A stretch of DNA of 49,610 nt from NCBI GenBank assembly GCA_003175985.1, contig PSRJ01000354.1, positions 1-49,610 on the forward strand. The letters are read 5' to 3'. The notes under the pieces are model-generated. The model was not told the origin of the DNA. It saw only the letters and a list, made by a program, of their open reading frames with translations, and searched no databases. The position numbers and the translations under genes are program-made. The DNA comes from Terriglobia bacterium. GTDB lineage: Bacteria; Acidobacteriota; Terriglobia; Bryobacterales; Bryobacteraceae. Each line of letters begins with the position of its first letter. Position 1 is the first letter of the stretch. Positions 36,682 through 45,260 of the stretch are shown here, one piece after another.

Positions 36682-36711
36682 ATGTTATTAAGTACCAGTC
36701 GATGATGTCAA
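36682..36711 (-). promoter_or_regulatory. Candidate promoter of the Tat-ThDP gene
   Basis: On the complement a perfect -35, TTGACA (36711-36706), is followed after 18 bp by TAACAT (36687-36682), four of six matches to TATAAT. Transcription would start near 36675, about 40 nt before the ATG at 36636. Confidence 0.45.
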
Positions 36712-36730
36712 GGAGTTACACTTACCCACC

Positions 36731-36759
36731 TTGACGGATTGCATGCATTCTTATATAGT
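36731..36759 (+). promoter_or_regulatory. Strong candidate promoter of the first tandem receptor
   Basis: TTGACG (36731-36736), a 17-bp spacer and TATAGT (36754-36759) form a near-consensus sigma-70 promoter. The start would be near 36766, giving a leader of about 58 nt. The ATG used for the receptor (36824) lies downstream of it, while the longer ORF start coincides with the -35, which argues for 36824. Confidence 0.7.
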
Positions 36760-36823
36760 GACTGAGATTTCAGTCCGCCAGGGGTTTGGGATGGCGGCAG
36801 CTTCGGGCTCAGGGGGTACAGTG

Positions 36824-39800
36824 ATGCGCACGTTATTAGTTTCAACTTGTCTGCTTGTGGTGTGCCTGATCGCGTTTGGACAGAGCGATCGTGGCACGAT
36901 CACTGGCACCATTTCCGATCCGGCGGGCGCGGTGGTCGCCAACGCCGTCGTGGAAGCGAAGAACGCCGAGACCGGCGCCGCGTATCAGGCGGGCAGTTCG
37001 AATACCGGAAACTACACACTGGCCCAATTGCCGGCGGGCACGTATGAGTTGAACGTCTCCGTTCCCGGCTTCAAAAAATACGTTCGGCCCGGCATTATCG
37101 TCAACGTGGCGGCGGCCGTGCGCGTCGATGCCACGCTCGAAGTCGGCTCCGCCACCGAATCGGTTACTATTCAGGCCGAAGCGCCGCTGCTCAAGACCGA
37201 AAGCGGCGAGTTGAGCCATATCATCGACTACAATCGTGCGGACAACCTCCCGATACTGACGCTCACCGGCACCGGCACCGGGCTGGGAAACATTCGTAAC
37301 CCGCTGCAGGTTGTGACCCTGTTGCCGGGAGCGTCATTCCAGGGAGAGAACACGCTGCGCATTAACGGGATGCCGTCCAGCTCGCAGGCAATCCGCATTG
37401 AAGGCCAGGACGCTACGAATGGGTTTTGGCGGCAAAACAATCAGAACGTGCAGGCAGGCGTGGATGCCATTCAGGAAGTTGCGATTCAGACCAGCAACTT
37501 TGCCGCGGAATACGGGCAGGCGGGCGGCGGCTATTTCAATTACACCATGCGCTCCGGTACCAACCAGTTTCATGGAAGCGCTTACGATTACTTCAATAAT
37601 GAGGCGTTAAACGCTGGAACGCCGTTCACCGACGCCGGCCTCACGAATAGCCAGAAGACGGGCCAGCACATTCGCAATGTGGTCCGGCGCAACGATTACG
37701 GCTTTACCCTGGGCGGTCCAGTCTGGATTCCGAAAGTCTACAACGGAAAGGATAAGACTTTCTTCTTCTTTACCTTCGAGCAGTTCCGGGAAGGAGCGGT
37801 GGTGCGCACCGGGACGGCAACCATGCCCACCTCGGCATACCGGAATGGTGACTTCAGCGGAGCGCAACTGGGAGCACTGACGGCGGCGGGCCAGCCGCTG
37901 GTCGATTCTTTGGGCCAACAGCTTTCGCAAAACCAGATCTTCGATCCGAAGACCACGCGCACTGCGCCCGACGGGACCTTAGTCCGGAGCCCTTATCCGA
38001 ATAACCGGATTCCGTTAACCGACATGGATCCGGTGGCGCTCAAGATACAGAGCATGTTCCCGGCGCCCCTTGGACCGCAAGCTAACCAACCTTTCAACAA
38101 CTACGCCATCCCCGCCTATACGAATTTCCGGCACACCACGATCCCGTCCGTGAAAATCGACCAGGCGATCAGTTCCACGATCAAGCTCTCCGGGTATTGG
38201 CAGCAGACCCACACTCTAGCGCCTAATAACAACGGCTTCACGCCCGGACAATTCCCCTGGTCTGCTCCCGAACCGACGGATACGGTCAACAACACGGCCC
38301 GCATCAACTACGACCAGACGCTCCGGCCCACCATGTTGTTTCATTTGGGAATCGGGCTCTTTTATACGGCTCAGCCTGCGGTCCCGCCGTCCTACGATCA
38401 GACGCAATTGGGAGCCACTTTTGCGCCGTTCTATATCAACCAGTTTCCAAATTTCGGACTCTTAAATGACACGGCCGGTCAAAAAGGCGGCGTCAATTTC
38501 CCGGTCGGCGCCAGCGTAGGCAACACGTTTGCTGTGCAAAATCTCAAGGACGTGAAGCCGACGGCTAATGTTAGCCTGACGTGGGTAAAGGGAAACCATA
38601 CTTACAAGTTCGGTGGCGAGGCGATCATCGAAGGCTTTCCGCAGGTCAATTACACGCGAGCCAACGGCCAGTACAATTTCGGGCAAAACCAAACCGGCGA
38701 TCCTTGGGAGTTCAACCGCGGGGCATTTGCGTCCACCGGTTTTAACTACGCAAGTTTTCTCATTGGCGCCCCGAACAGCCTGACGATTTCTCAAGTGACT
38801 GACTCGCGAATCGGAAATCACCAACTGGGCTTCTACGCTCAGGATACGTGGAAGGTCACGCGCCGGTTCACGCTCGACTACGGTCTGCGCTACGACTATG
38901 TGACGCTGCTACGGGAAGAGCATGGCCGCATGCAGAGCGCCGATTTTCATGCCCCGAATCCGCTGGCGGGCGGACGGCCTGGCAACGTGATCTACGAAGC
39001 CACGTGTCACTGCTCGTTCAATCGCAACTATCCGTATGCCCTTGGGCCGCGGCTTGGAGCGGCTTACCAGATCACGGAAAAAACGGTGTTACGCGTGGGC
39101 GCGGGCCTGGCCTATGGTTCATCTCCTGTGAACGCGTATCTCTCCTATAGTGTCCCTGACTTTTACACTTTCACCGCTCCCTCCGGTTCCTACCAGAGCA
39201 TCGCGCCAGTGCAATCAGGAAATCCGTTCGCGCCGGGGAATCCTTTCGGCAATGCTCCGATTGTGTGGCCGGATTTCAGTCCGCATTATCCGATCGCGTT
39301 CCGCGGCACGACCCCGCCGCAATCGCCGTTCATCTCGATCGATCGCAATGCCGGCCGTCCGCCGCGAATTTTCCAGTGGAGCATCGGGCTGCAGCATGAG
39401 GTCGCTCGCAACCTGGTCGTCGAGGCCGCCTACGTCGGCAACCGCGGCGCATGGTGGACAGCGCCTGCTCTGGCTACGATCAACTACAATGCGCTCACTC
39501 CGGAAGGGCTTAAGCGCGATTTTGGTCTGGATATCACGAACACGACCGACCGGAACCTGCTGGGTCTCCAGATCAGCAATCCCGCAGTAATCGCTCGATT
39601 CCCCTATCTTGCGAATCCGAATAACGTTTATCCCGGCTTCCCGGCCAACTCCACCCTGAACCAGGCACTTCGCCCCTATCCGCAGTGGAATGGAGTGCCG
39701 CCGTTCCTCGGACCTCCGCTGGGCGACACCTGGTACGATTCGCTTCAGGCGAAGCTGACCAAGCGCTACTCCCATGGGCTGGATACACAAGTTGCATTCA

Positions 39801-40609
39801 CCTGGCAAAAAGAGCTGACCCTCGGAGCTAACTCCGATACGAATTATTTGACCCCCAACGCGGGGCTGATCAACGACGTATTCAACTATCAGCAGAATAA
39901 GCAGATTTCCGGTTTCAGCCGTCCGTTCCTCCTGGTAATTTCGGCGAACTACACCACACCCAGATTGAATGGCCAAGGGGCCGCCTTGAAAGCGCTTTCG
40001 TGGATCGCGCGCGACTGGACGCTCGGAACGGTTCTCCGCTATCAGAGCGGCGCGGTGCTTCGTTCCGCGGCATCCAATAATGCCCTGCTTGCCCAATTGG
40101 ACCGTGGCGCCACCAATAACCCGGCCGTTTGGGGCGGCGGCACTACGTTCCAGAATCGTGTAGAAGGCCAGCCACTGTTTCTGGTCGATCCCAATTGTCA
40201 TTGCTTCGACCCCAACACCACGCTGGCATTGAACCCGAAAGCCTGGGTGGACGCAGCGCCCGGCCAGTTCGGCACTGCCGCGCCGTATTACAGCAATTAC
40301 CGCTGGCAGCGCCAGCCCGCCGAGTCGCTCGCCTTCGGGCGGACATTCCGCTTCAAAGAAAGGGCCTCGGTCAATATCCGCGCGGAATTCCAGAACATCT
40401 TTAACCGCCTGTTCCTGTCGGCGCCTTGCGGCCTTGCGACGGCCGGTGCCGCGGCCGCCAGTACCTGTAATCCGCAGGCGGCTACGACGCGAAACCAGCT
40501 CACGGGCAACTTGACCGGCGGTTATGGCTACATGAACATGGTGCCCGGCACGGTGGGATTTGCGCCGCAGCCGCGCTCCGGCCAGCTCGTGGCCCGCTTC
40601 GTGTTCTAG
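36824..40609 (+). CDS. TonB-dependent receptor-like protein, first of a tandem pair
   Basis: The 1,261-residue outer-membrane protein has a signal peptide (MRTLLVSTCLLVVCLIAFGQ) and a carboxypeptidase-regulatory domain (TITGTISDPAGAVVANAVV, YTLAQLPAGTYELNV). The plug follows (LRINGMPSSSQAIRIEGQD, YGQAGGGYFNYTMRSGTNQF), then a long barrel ending in an aromatic strand (LVARFVF). It contains CHCSFNRNYP and DPNCHCFDP, Cys-His-Cys clusters shared with its neighbour paralogue. GGGGGT precedes the chosen ATG. The ligand is unknown. Confidence 0.9.
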   Translation: MRTLLVSTCLLVVCLIAFGQSDRGTITGTISDPAGAVVANAVVEAKNAETGAAYQAGSSNTGNYTLAQLPAGTYELNVSVPGFKKYVRPGIIVNVAAAVRVDATLEVGSATESVTIQAEAPLLKTESGELSHIIDYNRADNLPILTLTGTGTGLGNIRNPLQVVTLLPGASFQGENTLRINGMPSSSQAIRIEGQDATNGFWRQNNQNVQAGVDAIQEVAIQTSNFAAEYGQAGGGYFNYTMRSGTNQFHGSAYDYFNNEALNAGTPFTDAGLTNSQKTGQHIRNVVRRNDYGFTLGGPVWIPKVYNGKDKTFFFFTFEQFREGAVVRTGTATMPTSAYRNGDFSGAQLGALTAAGQPLVDSLGQQLSQNQIFDPKTTRTAPDGTLVRSPYPNNRIPLTDMDPVALKIQSMFPAPLGPQANQPFNNYAIPAYTNFRHTTIPSVKIDQAISSTIKLSGYWQQTHTLAPNNNGFTPGQFPWSAPEPTDTVNNTARINYDQTLRPTMLFHLGIGLFYTAQPAVPPSYDQTQLGATFAPFYINQFPNFGLLNDTAGQKGGVNFPVGASVGNTFAVQNLKDVKPTANVSLTWVKGNHTYKFGGEAIIEGFPQVNYTRANGQYNFGQNQTGDPWEFNRGAFASTGFNYASFLIGAPNSLTISQVTDSRIGNHQLGFYAQDTWKVTRRFTLDYGLRYDYVTLLREEHGRMQSADFHAPNPLAGGRPGNVIYEATCHCSFNRNYPYALGPRLGAAYQITEKTVLRVGAGLAYGSSPVNAYLSYSVPDFYTFTAPSGSYQSIAPVQSGNPFAPGNPFGNAPIVWPDFSPHYPIAFRGTTPPQSPFISIDRNAGRPPRIFQWSIGLQHEVARNLVVEAAYVGNRGAWWTAPALATINYNALTPEGLKRDFGLDITNTTDRNLLGLQISNPAVIARFPYLANPNNVYPGFPANSTLNQALRPYPQWNGVPPFLGPPLGDTWYDSLQAKLTKRYSHGLDTQVAFTWQKELTLGANSDTNYLTPNAGLINDVFNYQQNKQISGFSRPFLLVISANYTTPRLNGQGAALKALSWIARDWTLGTVLRYQSGAVLRSAASNNALLAQLDRGATNNPAVWGGGTTFQNRVEGQPLFLVDPNCHCFDPNTTLALNPKAWVDAAPGQFGTAAPYYSNYRWQRQPAESLAFGRTFRFKERASVNIRAEFQNIFNRLFLSAPCGLATAGAAAASTCNPQAATTRNQLTGNLTGGYGYMNMVPGTVGFAPQPRSGQLVARFVF

Positions 40610-40617
40610 AGCACAGG

Positions 40618-40641
40618 AGAGGGGCACGCTTGTGCCCCTCT
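40618..40641 (+). terminator. Hairpin, probable terminator of the first tandem receptor
   Basis: A perfect 10-bp stem AGAGGGGCAC / GTGCCCCTCT closes a GCTT loop, starting 9 bp after the receptor stop. No clear poly-T follows, so termination may need help from Rho or another factor. Confidence 0.6.
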
Positions 40642-40674
40642 GCGCGATTTGACGCCGATTTGCCGCTACCTGTC

Positions 40675-40703
40675 TTGACGCTCGAAAACCGCCTCCGTAT
40701 AGT
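40675..40703 (+). promoter_or_regulatory. Candidate promoter of the second tandem receptor
   Basis: TTGACG (40675-40680), a 17-bp spacer and TATAGT (40698-40703) are the same hexamers and spacing as upstream of the first receptor, although the spacer bases differ. The predicted start is near 40710, giving a leader of about 170 nt. Confidence 0.65.
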
Positions 40704-40715
40704 CGATTAAGATTG

Positions 40716-40742
40716 CGCCTCCATCGAAGCTCGATGGAGGCG
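40716..40742 (+). promoter_or_regulatory. Strong stem-loop at the predicted 5' end of the second receptor mRNA
   Basis: CGCCTCCATCGA (40716-40727) and TCGATGGAGGCG (40731-40742) are exact inverted copies with a 3-nt loop (AGC). It starts about 6 nt after the predicted transcription start. The GGAGG in its right arm could mimic or mask ribosome-binding sequence. It may stabilise the 5' end or act as a protein-binding site. Confidence 0.6.
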
Positions 40743-40880
40743 TGTGCTTCGGTTTGCTAAGTGCGCAGTTACGAAGTTCGGTGAGCTATTTTGTCAGACC
40801 GATCCCTGGCGGTCGCGGTCGAGCGCTAGTTCAAAATGCGTGATAGCAATTCCGAGAGCATGTGCTAAGGAGGGGTTATT

Positions 40881-43800
40881 ATGCGTTCTCTAATTGTTGG
40901 GGCTTTTCTGCTGTGGTCCGCGGCTTGGGCGCAGTCCGATCGCGGCACCATCACCGGCACGATTTCCGATCCGGCCGGCGCCGTCGTCGCCAATGCGACT
41001 GTGGAAGCCAAGAACACGGAAAGCGGCGCCACCTACCAGGCAGGTAGTTCGAATACAGGAAACTATACTCTGGCGCAATTGCCCGCGGGCACCTACGAGC
41101 TGAGCGTCACGGTGGCGGGATTCAAGAAGGTCGTCCGGCCCGGCATTATCGTAAACGTGGCGGCAACGGTACGCGTCGATTTCGCACTGGAAGTGGGCGC
41201 CGCGACGGAGTCGGTGACCGTAGAGGCGGATGCGCCACTGCTCAAGACCGAGAGCGGCGAATTGAGTCACTCCGTGGATTACACCCGCGTCGACAATCTG
41301 CCGCTGCTCGATCTCAAAGGGACCGGCACGGGACCGGGAAACATCCGCAATCCGCTGGCCATCACGACTCTGCTGCCGGGGGCAATCTTCTCCTCAGACA
41401 ATACCCTGCGCATCAACGGAATGCCTTCGAGCACGGAAACCATCCGCATTGAGGGACAGGACGCGACGAACGGCATGTGGAGGCAACTCACGCAGGCAAC
41501 CCAGGCGGGCGTTGATGCCATCCAGGAAGTCGCGGTCCAGACCAGCAATTTCGCCGCGGAGTACGGGCAGGTGGGCGGCGGGTACTTCAACTACACCATG
41601 CGCTCGGGCACCAACCAGTTTCATGGCAGCGCATATGATTATCTGAACAATGAAGCGCTGAATGCAGGCATTCCGTATACCAATGATGGAAGCGGGCACC
41701 TGATCCGCAACTCGGTGCGCCGGAACGATTACGGCTTCACGCTGGGCGGGCCGGTGCGCCTGCCTCACTACAACGGCCGCGATCGCACGTTCTTCTTCTT
41801 CAATTTCGAACAGTTCCGCGAAACACTCGTCGTTCGGAATGACATTGCGACTGTTCCGACAGATGCTTATCGGAACGGCGATTTCAGCCGGGCGATCTTC
41901 CCGGTGCCCACACCACCTGACCCGCTAGGCCGCAGCTTTCCTTCTTTTACCGTGATGGACCCGAAGAGCACATTCGTGGGGCCCGGCGGCGTTCTGCTCC
42001 GGAATGCATATCCGAACAACCAGGTGCCTCAGCAGGACTGGGACCCTGTGGCGGTGAAGCTGCAAGCGCTCATTCCACGGGCTAATATTCCGGCCGCCGG
42101 CGTGAACAACTATGCGGTTCCTGCCTACAGCAACTTTCGGCACACCACGATTCCCTCGATCAAGATCGACCAGGTGATCAGCCCCGCGATCAAGATCTCC
42201 GGATTCATGCAGGTGACGCGGACCGAATCGCCCAGCGCCAATGGTTTTCCGGCGGCAACACTCTCGGTGATCCCGACCGACGATACGGTGTATACGCCTC
42301 GCATCAACTTCGACGACACTCTGCGCCCGACTCTGCTGCTGCACGTGGGTGTCGGACTGCTGTACTTTACACATCCGCAATTTACGACCCCTTACCCGCA
42401 GAGCGCGTACTGGCCCGCCAATGCACAGTTCGCCGCTAACCAGTACGCCCCGTCCATCGGCGCCGCCTTCAACTTTTTCACCGGCGGCGTATCCATGGGC
42501 TCTGGCCTGTTCGGCGGGACTGGACCGGGCGCTCCGGGATTCGCCAACGTCTTCTTGAAAGACATCAAGCCGACGGCAAACGCCAGCTTGACCTGGGTGA
42601 AGGGCAATCACACCTTCAAAACCGGCGCCGAATTGCTGGTCGAAGGGTTTCCACAGCAGAGCCTGGCACGCGCCAACGGCGGGTTCACCTTCACCAATGT
42701 GGAGACCAGCAACCCCTGGGAGCAGGGCAACGTCGCGGCGCCGTTCCAGACAGGGTTCCCGTACGCGAGCTTCCTGTTAGGGCAGGCTGGGACGATCACG
42801 CATTCGGCAACCACGGATTCGCGGCTGGGCAACCACGCGATCGGCCTCTTCCTCCAGGACACCTGGAAAGTGACGCGCAGATTCACGCTCGATTACGGTC
42901 TTCGGTACGACTATGTCACCCTGCTGAAGGAGCAATACGGGCGCATGCAGAGCGCCGGTTTCCAGACACCGAATCCGGTAATCGGCAACCGTATCGGCAG
43001 CGTGGTCTACGAAGGCACCTGCCACTGCTCGTTCAATCACAACTATCCGTGGGCGCTGGGACCGAGGTTGGGAGGCGCATTCCAGATCACGCCGAAGACT
43101 GTATTCCGCGCGGGCGCCGGCGTGTCCTACGGGACGGCTCCTAATAATGCGTTCCTTTCGTACAGCGTCCCCGATTTCTACACTGTCACGCCTCCCGGCT
43201 ATGGTCTGGCGGCGGGAACACTGGCGGCCGGAAATCCGTTCGCACCGGGCAATCCTTACGGGAATCCCGTAGACGCTTATCCCAACTTTACGCCGCAGTT
43301 CCCCAGCCCGACGGCATCGGGCCTCATCAATCCGCAGTCGCCGTTCATCTCGATTGACCGGAATGCCGGCCGGCCAGCTCGCATTTTCCAATGGAGCATT
43401 GGCCTGCAGCGCGAGGTGGCGCGAAATCTGGTGGTGGAAGCCGCGTACGTCGGCAATCGCGGCGTCTGGTGGACGGCGCCGGTGCTCGCAACGATTAACT
43501 ACAATGCGCTGACCCCAGAAGGGCTCCTGAAGAACTGGGGGTTGGATATCAATAGTGCCGCCGACCGGGCACTCCTCACGACCCCCATCAGTTCCCCGGC
43601 GGTCCAGGCGCGCTTCCCGCAGTTCCGGACTGTAAATATCGCGCCTCCCGGCGCTGCCGCAATCCTGACGGTTCCGGCTGTGTATCCCGGGTTCCCGGCT
43701 ACCCAGCCGCTGAACCAGGCTTTGCGCCCTTACCCGCAGTGGAACGGCATACCGCCCTTCCTGGGCCCGCCGCTGGGCAGCACCTGGTACGATTCGCTCC

Positions 43801-44645
43801 AGGTTAAAGTAACCAAGCGCTTCTCCCACGGACTCGACTTCCAGGGGGCTTTTACCTGGGCCAAAGAGCTGACTAACGGCGCCAACTCCGATACGTCGTA
43901 TTTCACACCGGGGCCGCTGCGCATCAACGATGTATTCAACTATGCGCAGAACAAGCAGCTTTCCAGCTTAAGCCGGCCTCATATCCTGGTGATTTCGTTC
44001 AACTATACGACGCCGCGTTTAAAGGCGGACAGCAGCGGATTGAAAGTGCTCTCGGCAGTAGCGCGCGATTGGGTCATTGGTGGGGTTCTCCGGTATCAGA
44101 GTGGCGCGTTAATTCAAACTCCGCCTTCGGCCAACAATCTCCTGACGCAGCTCGCTCGTGGGCCGGCCAACAATCCTGCCCTGTTTGGCGGCGGGGCGAC
44201 CTTCGAGAACCGGGTTGCGGGGCAGCCGCTGTTTAATGTGGATCCCAACTGCCACTGCTTCAATCCGCAGACCACTCTCCCCGTGAATCCCAAGGCTTGG
44301 AGCGATCCATCGGCGGGACAGTGGGGTACCGCCACTGCCTACTACAATGATTTCCGCTGGCAGCGGCAGCCCGCCGAATCCTTGAGCCTCGGCCGCACCT
44401 TTGGCCTGTTCAGGGAACGAGCTACGCTCCAAGTACGGGCGGAGTTCCAGAACATATTCAATCGCGTATTCTTTTCGCCACCCAGCGTCGGCGGGATTTT
44501 CGCGGTCAACTCGAACACCGTTCCGAGTTACACGAATGGTGTATTGACGGGCGGTTTCGGCTACATCAACACGACAAATCCTTCGACGCCAGGCTTTGGT
44601 CCGCAACCGAGGACTGGCCAGTTAGTGGCCCGCTTCCGGTTTTAG
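40881..44645 (+). CDS. TonB-dependent receptor-like protein, second of a tandem pair
   Basis: The 1,254-residue protein is a close paralogue of the preceding receptor along its whole length, with near-identical N-terminal domain (SDRGTITGTISDPAGAVVAN, NTGNYTLAQLPAGTYEL), plug, barrel motifs (RFTLDYGLRYDYVTLL) and Cys clusters (CHCSFNHNYP, DPNCHCFNP). The signal peptide is MRSLIVGAFLLWSAAWAQ. A very good Shine-Dalgarno, AAGGAGGGG, lies just before the ATG. Insertions and loops differ between the paralogues in the barrel, which would alter ligand range. Confidence 0.9.
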   Translation: MRSLIVGAFLLWSAAWAQSDRGTITGTISDPAGAVVANATVEAKNTESGATYQAGSSNTGNYTLAQLPAGTYELSVTVAGFKKVVRPGIIVNVAATVRVDFALEVGAATESVTVEADAPLLKTESGELSHSVDYTRVDNLPLLDLKGTGTGPGNIRNPLAITTLLPGAIFSSDNTLRINGMPSSTETIRIEGQDATNGMWRQLTQATQAGVDAIQEVAVQTSNFAAEYGQVGGGYFNYTMRSGTNQFHGSAYDYLNNEALNAGIPYTNDGSGHLIRNSVRRNDYGFTLGGPVRLPHYNGRDRTFFFFNFEQFRETLVVRNDIATVPTDAYRNGDFSRAIFPVPTPPDPLGRSFPSFTVMDPKSTFVGPGGVLLRNAYPNNQVPQQDWDPVAVKLQALIPRANIPAAGVNNYAVPAYSNFRHTTIPSIKIDQVISPAIKISGFMQVTRTESPSANGFPAATLSVIPTDDTVYTPRINFDDTLRPTLLLHVGVGLLYFTHPQFTTPYPQSAYWPANAQFAANQYAPSIGAAFNFFTGGVSMGSGLFGGTGPGAPGFANVFLKDIKPTANASLTWVKGNHTFKTGAELLVEGFPQQSLARANGGFTFTNVETSNPWEQGNVAAPFQTGFPYASFLLGQAGTITHSATTDSRLGNHAIGLFLQDTWKVTRRFTLDYGLRYDYVTLLKEQYGRMQSAGFQTPNPVIGNRIGSVVYEGTCHCSFNHNYPWALGPRLGGAFQITPKTVFRAGAGVSYGTAPNNAFLSYSVPDFYTVTPPGYGLAAGTLAAGNPFAPGNPYGNPVDAYPNFTPQFPSPTASGLINPQSPFISIDRNAGRPARIFQWSIGLQREVARNLVVEAAYVGNRGVWWTAPVLATINYNALTPEGLLKNWGLDINSAADRALLTTPISSPAVQARFPQFRTVNIAPPGAAAILTVPAVYPGFPATQPLNQALRPYPQWNGIPPFLGPPLGSTWYDSLQVKVTKRFSHGLDFQGAFTWAKELTNGANSDTSYFTPGPLRINDVFNYAQNKQLSSLSRPHILVISFNYTTPRLKADSSGLKVLSAVARDWVIGGVLRYQSGALIQTPPSANNLLTQLARGPANNPALFGGGATFENRVAGQPLFNVDPNCHCFNPQTTLPVNPKAWSDPSAGQWGTATAYYNDFRWQRQPAESLSLGRTFGLFRERATLQVRAEFQNIFNRVFFSPPSVGGIFAVNSNTVPSYTNGVLTGGFGYINTTNPSTPGFGPQPRTGQLVARFRF

Positions 44646-44653
44646 TGGTGCGG

Positions 44654-45217
44654 CTAGAATCGGAACAACACGAAGATCGCGGCTGCATGTAGGACACCGA
44701 ACGGGATCCACCGTGTGGCAGGTCGTACTCGACCCGCGTATTTCCAGTTACCCGTACACCACACACCGAATCCGAAGGCGGCAAGCAGGAAATACACTTG
44801 TGCCCATAGCGGAGTAAGAGGCACATCATAACCCGCGGTGCGCGGGCGTCCGAGGCGGTACACCAAGCCGGCCGCGTCGGCGGGCGGCTCGTGAAGCTCG
44901 CAGAAACCATATGCCCGCCAAGTGGCCCCGCGCGGCGCTACCTGTCTATAGGTGGCCAGACGCTTGGCCAGGCGGGTGCACGTGGCAATGGAACATCCCA
45001 TGTGCACGGGACTCTCGCGCCACCAACGGTCGGCGGCTTCCGCTACAGGATCGTCATTCCGCTGAGCGGCGTGCACCAACGCCCCGCCGGGGCGCAAGAG
45101 CAAAAACCCCTCCGACGCCAGCAGAATACACACCAGGACTCTCAGTGCCCACACGCAAGGCCATAATATCAGCTCGATCTGCCGTTCCCTGTGTGCGTAT
45201 CGTCTCTTACGGACCAT
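44654..45217 (-). CDS. Membrane protein of unknown function
   Basis: The ATG at 45217 gives 187 residues: a basic start (MVRKRRYAHRER), a membrane helix (about 14-33), a loop with several Cys (GCSIATC, GFCELHEPP) and two C-terminal helices (VYFLLAAFGFGVWC and GVLHAAAIFVLF). No family is recognised. A longer start at 45271 would overlap the divergent transketolase gene. It is convergent with the second receptor, 8 bp away. Confidence 0.55.
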   Translation of the reverse strand: MVRKRRYAHRERQIELILWPCVWALRVLVCILLASEGFLLLRPGGALVHAAQRNDDPVAEAADRWWRESPVHMGCSIATCTRLAKRLATYRQVAPRGATWRAYGFCELHEPPADAAGLVYRLGRPRTAGYDVPLTPLWAQVYFLLAAFGFGVWCTGNWKYAGRVRPATRWIPFGVLHAAAIFVLFRF

Positions 45218-45260
45218 CCCTGCGGTTCGCTGTATGATGGCAGCTACAGCCGGTGAAAAC

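Noticed and set aside
35329..36705. 458-residue plus-strand ORF opposite the Tat-ThDP gene
   Set aside because: Shadow; no start signal or domain, and it crosses the divergent promoter.
39215..40627. 470-residue minus-strand ORF opposite the first tandem receptor
   Set aside because: Shadow of a receptor with clear family motifs.
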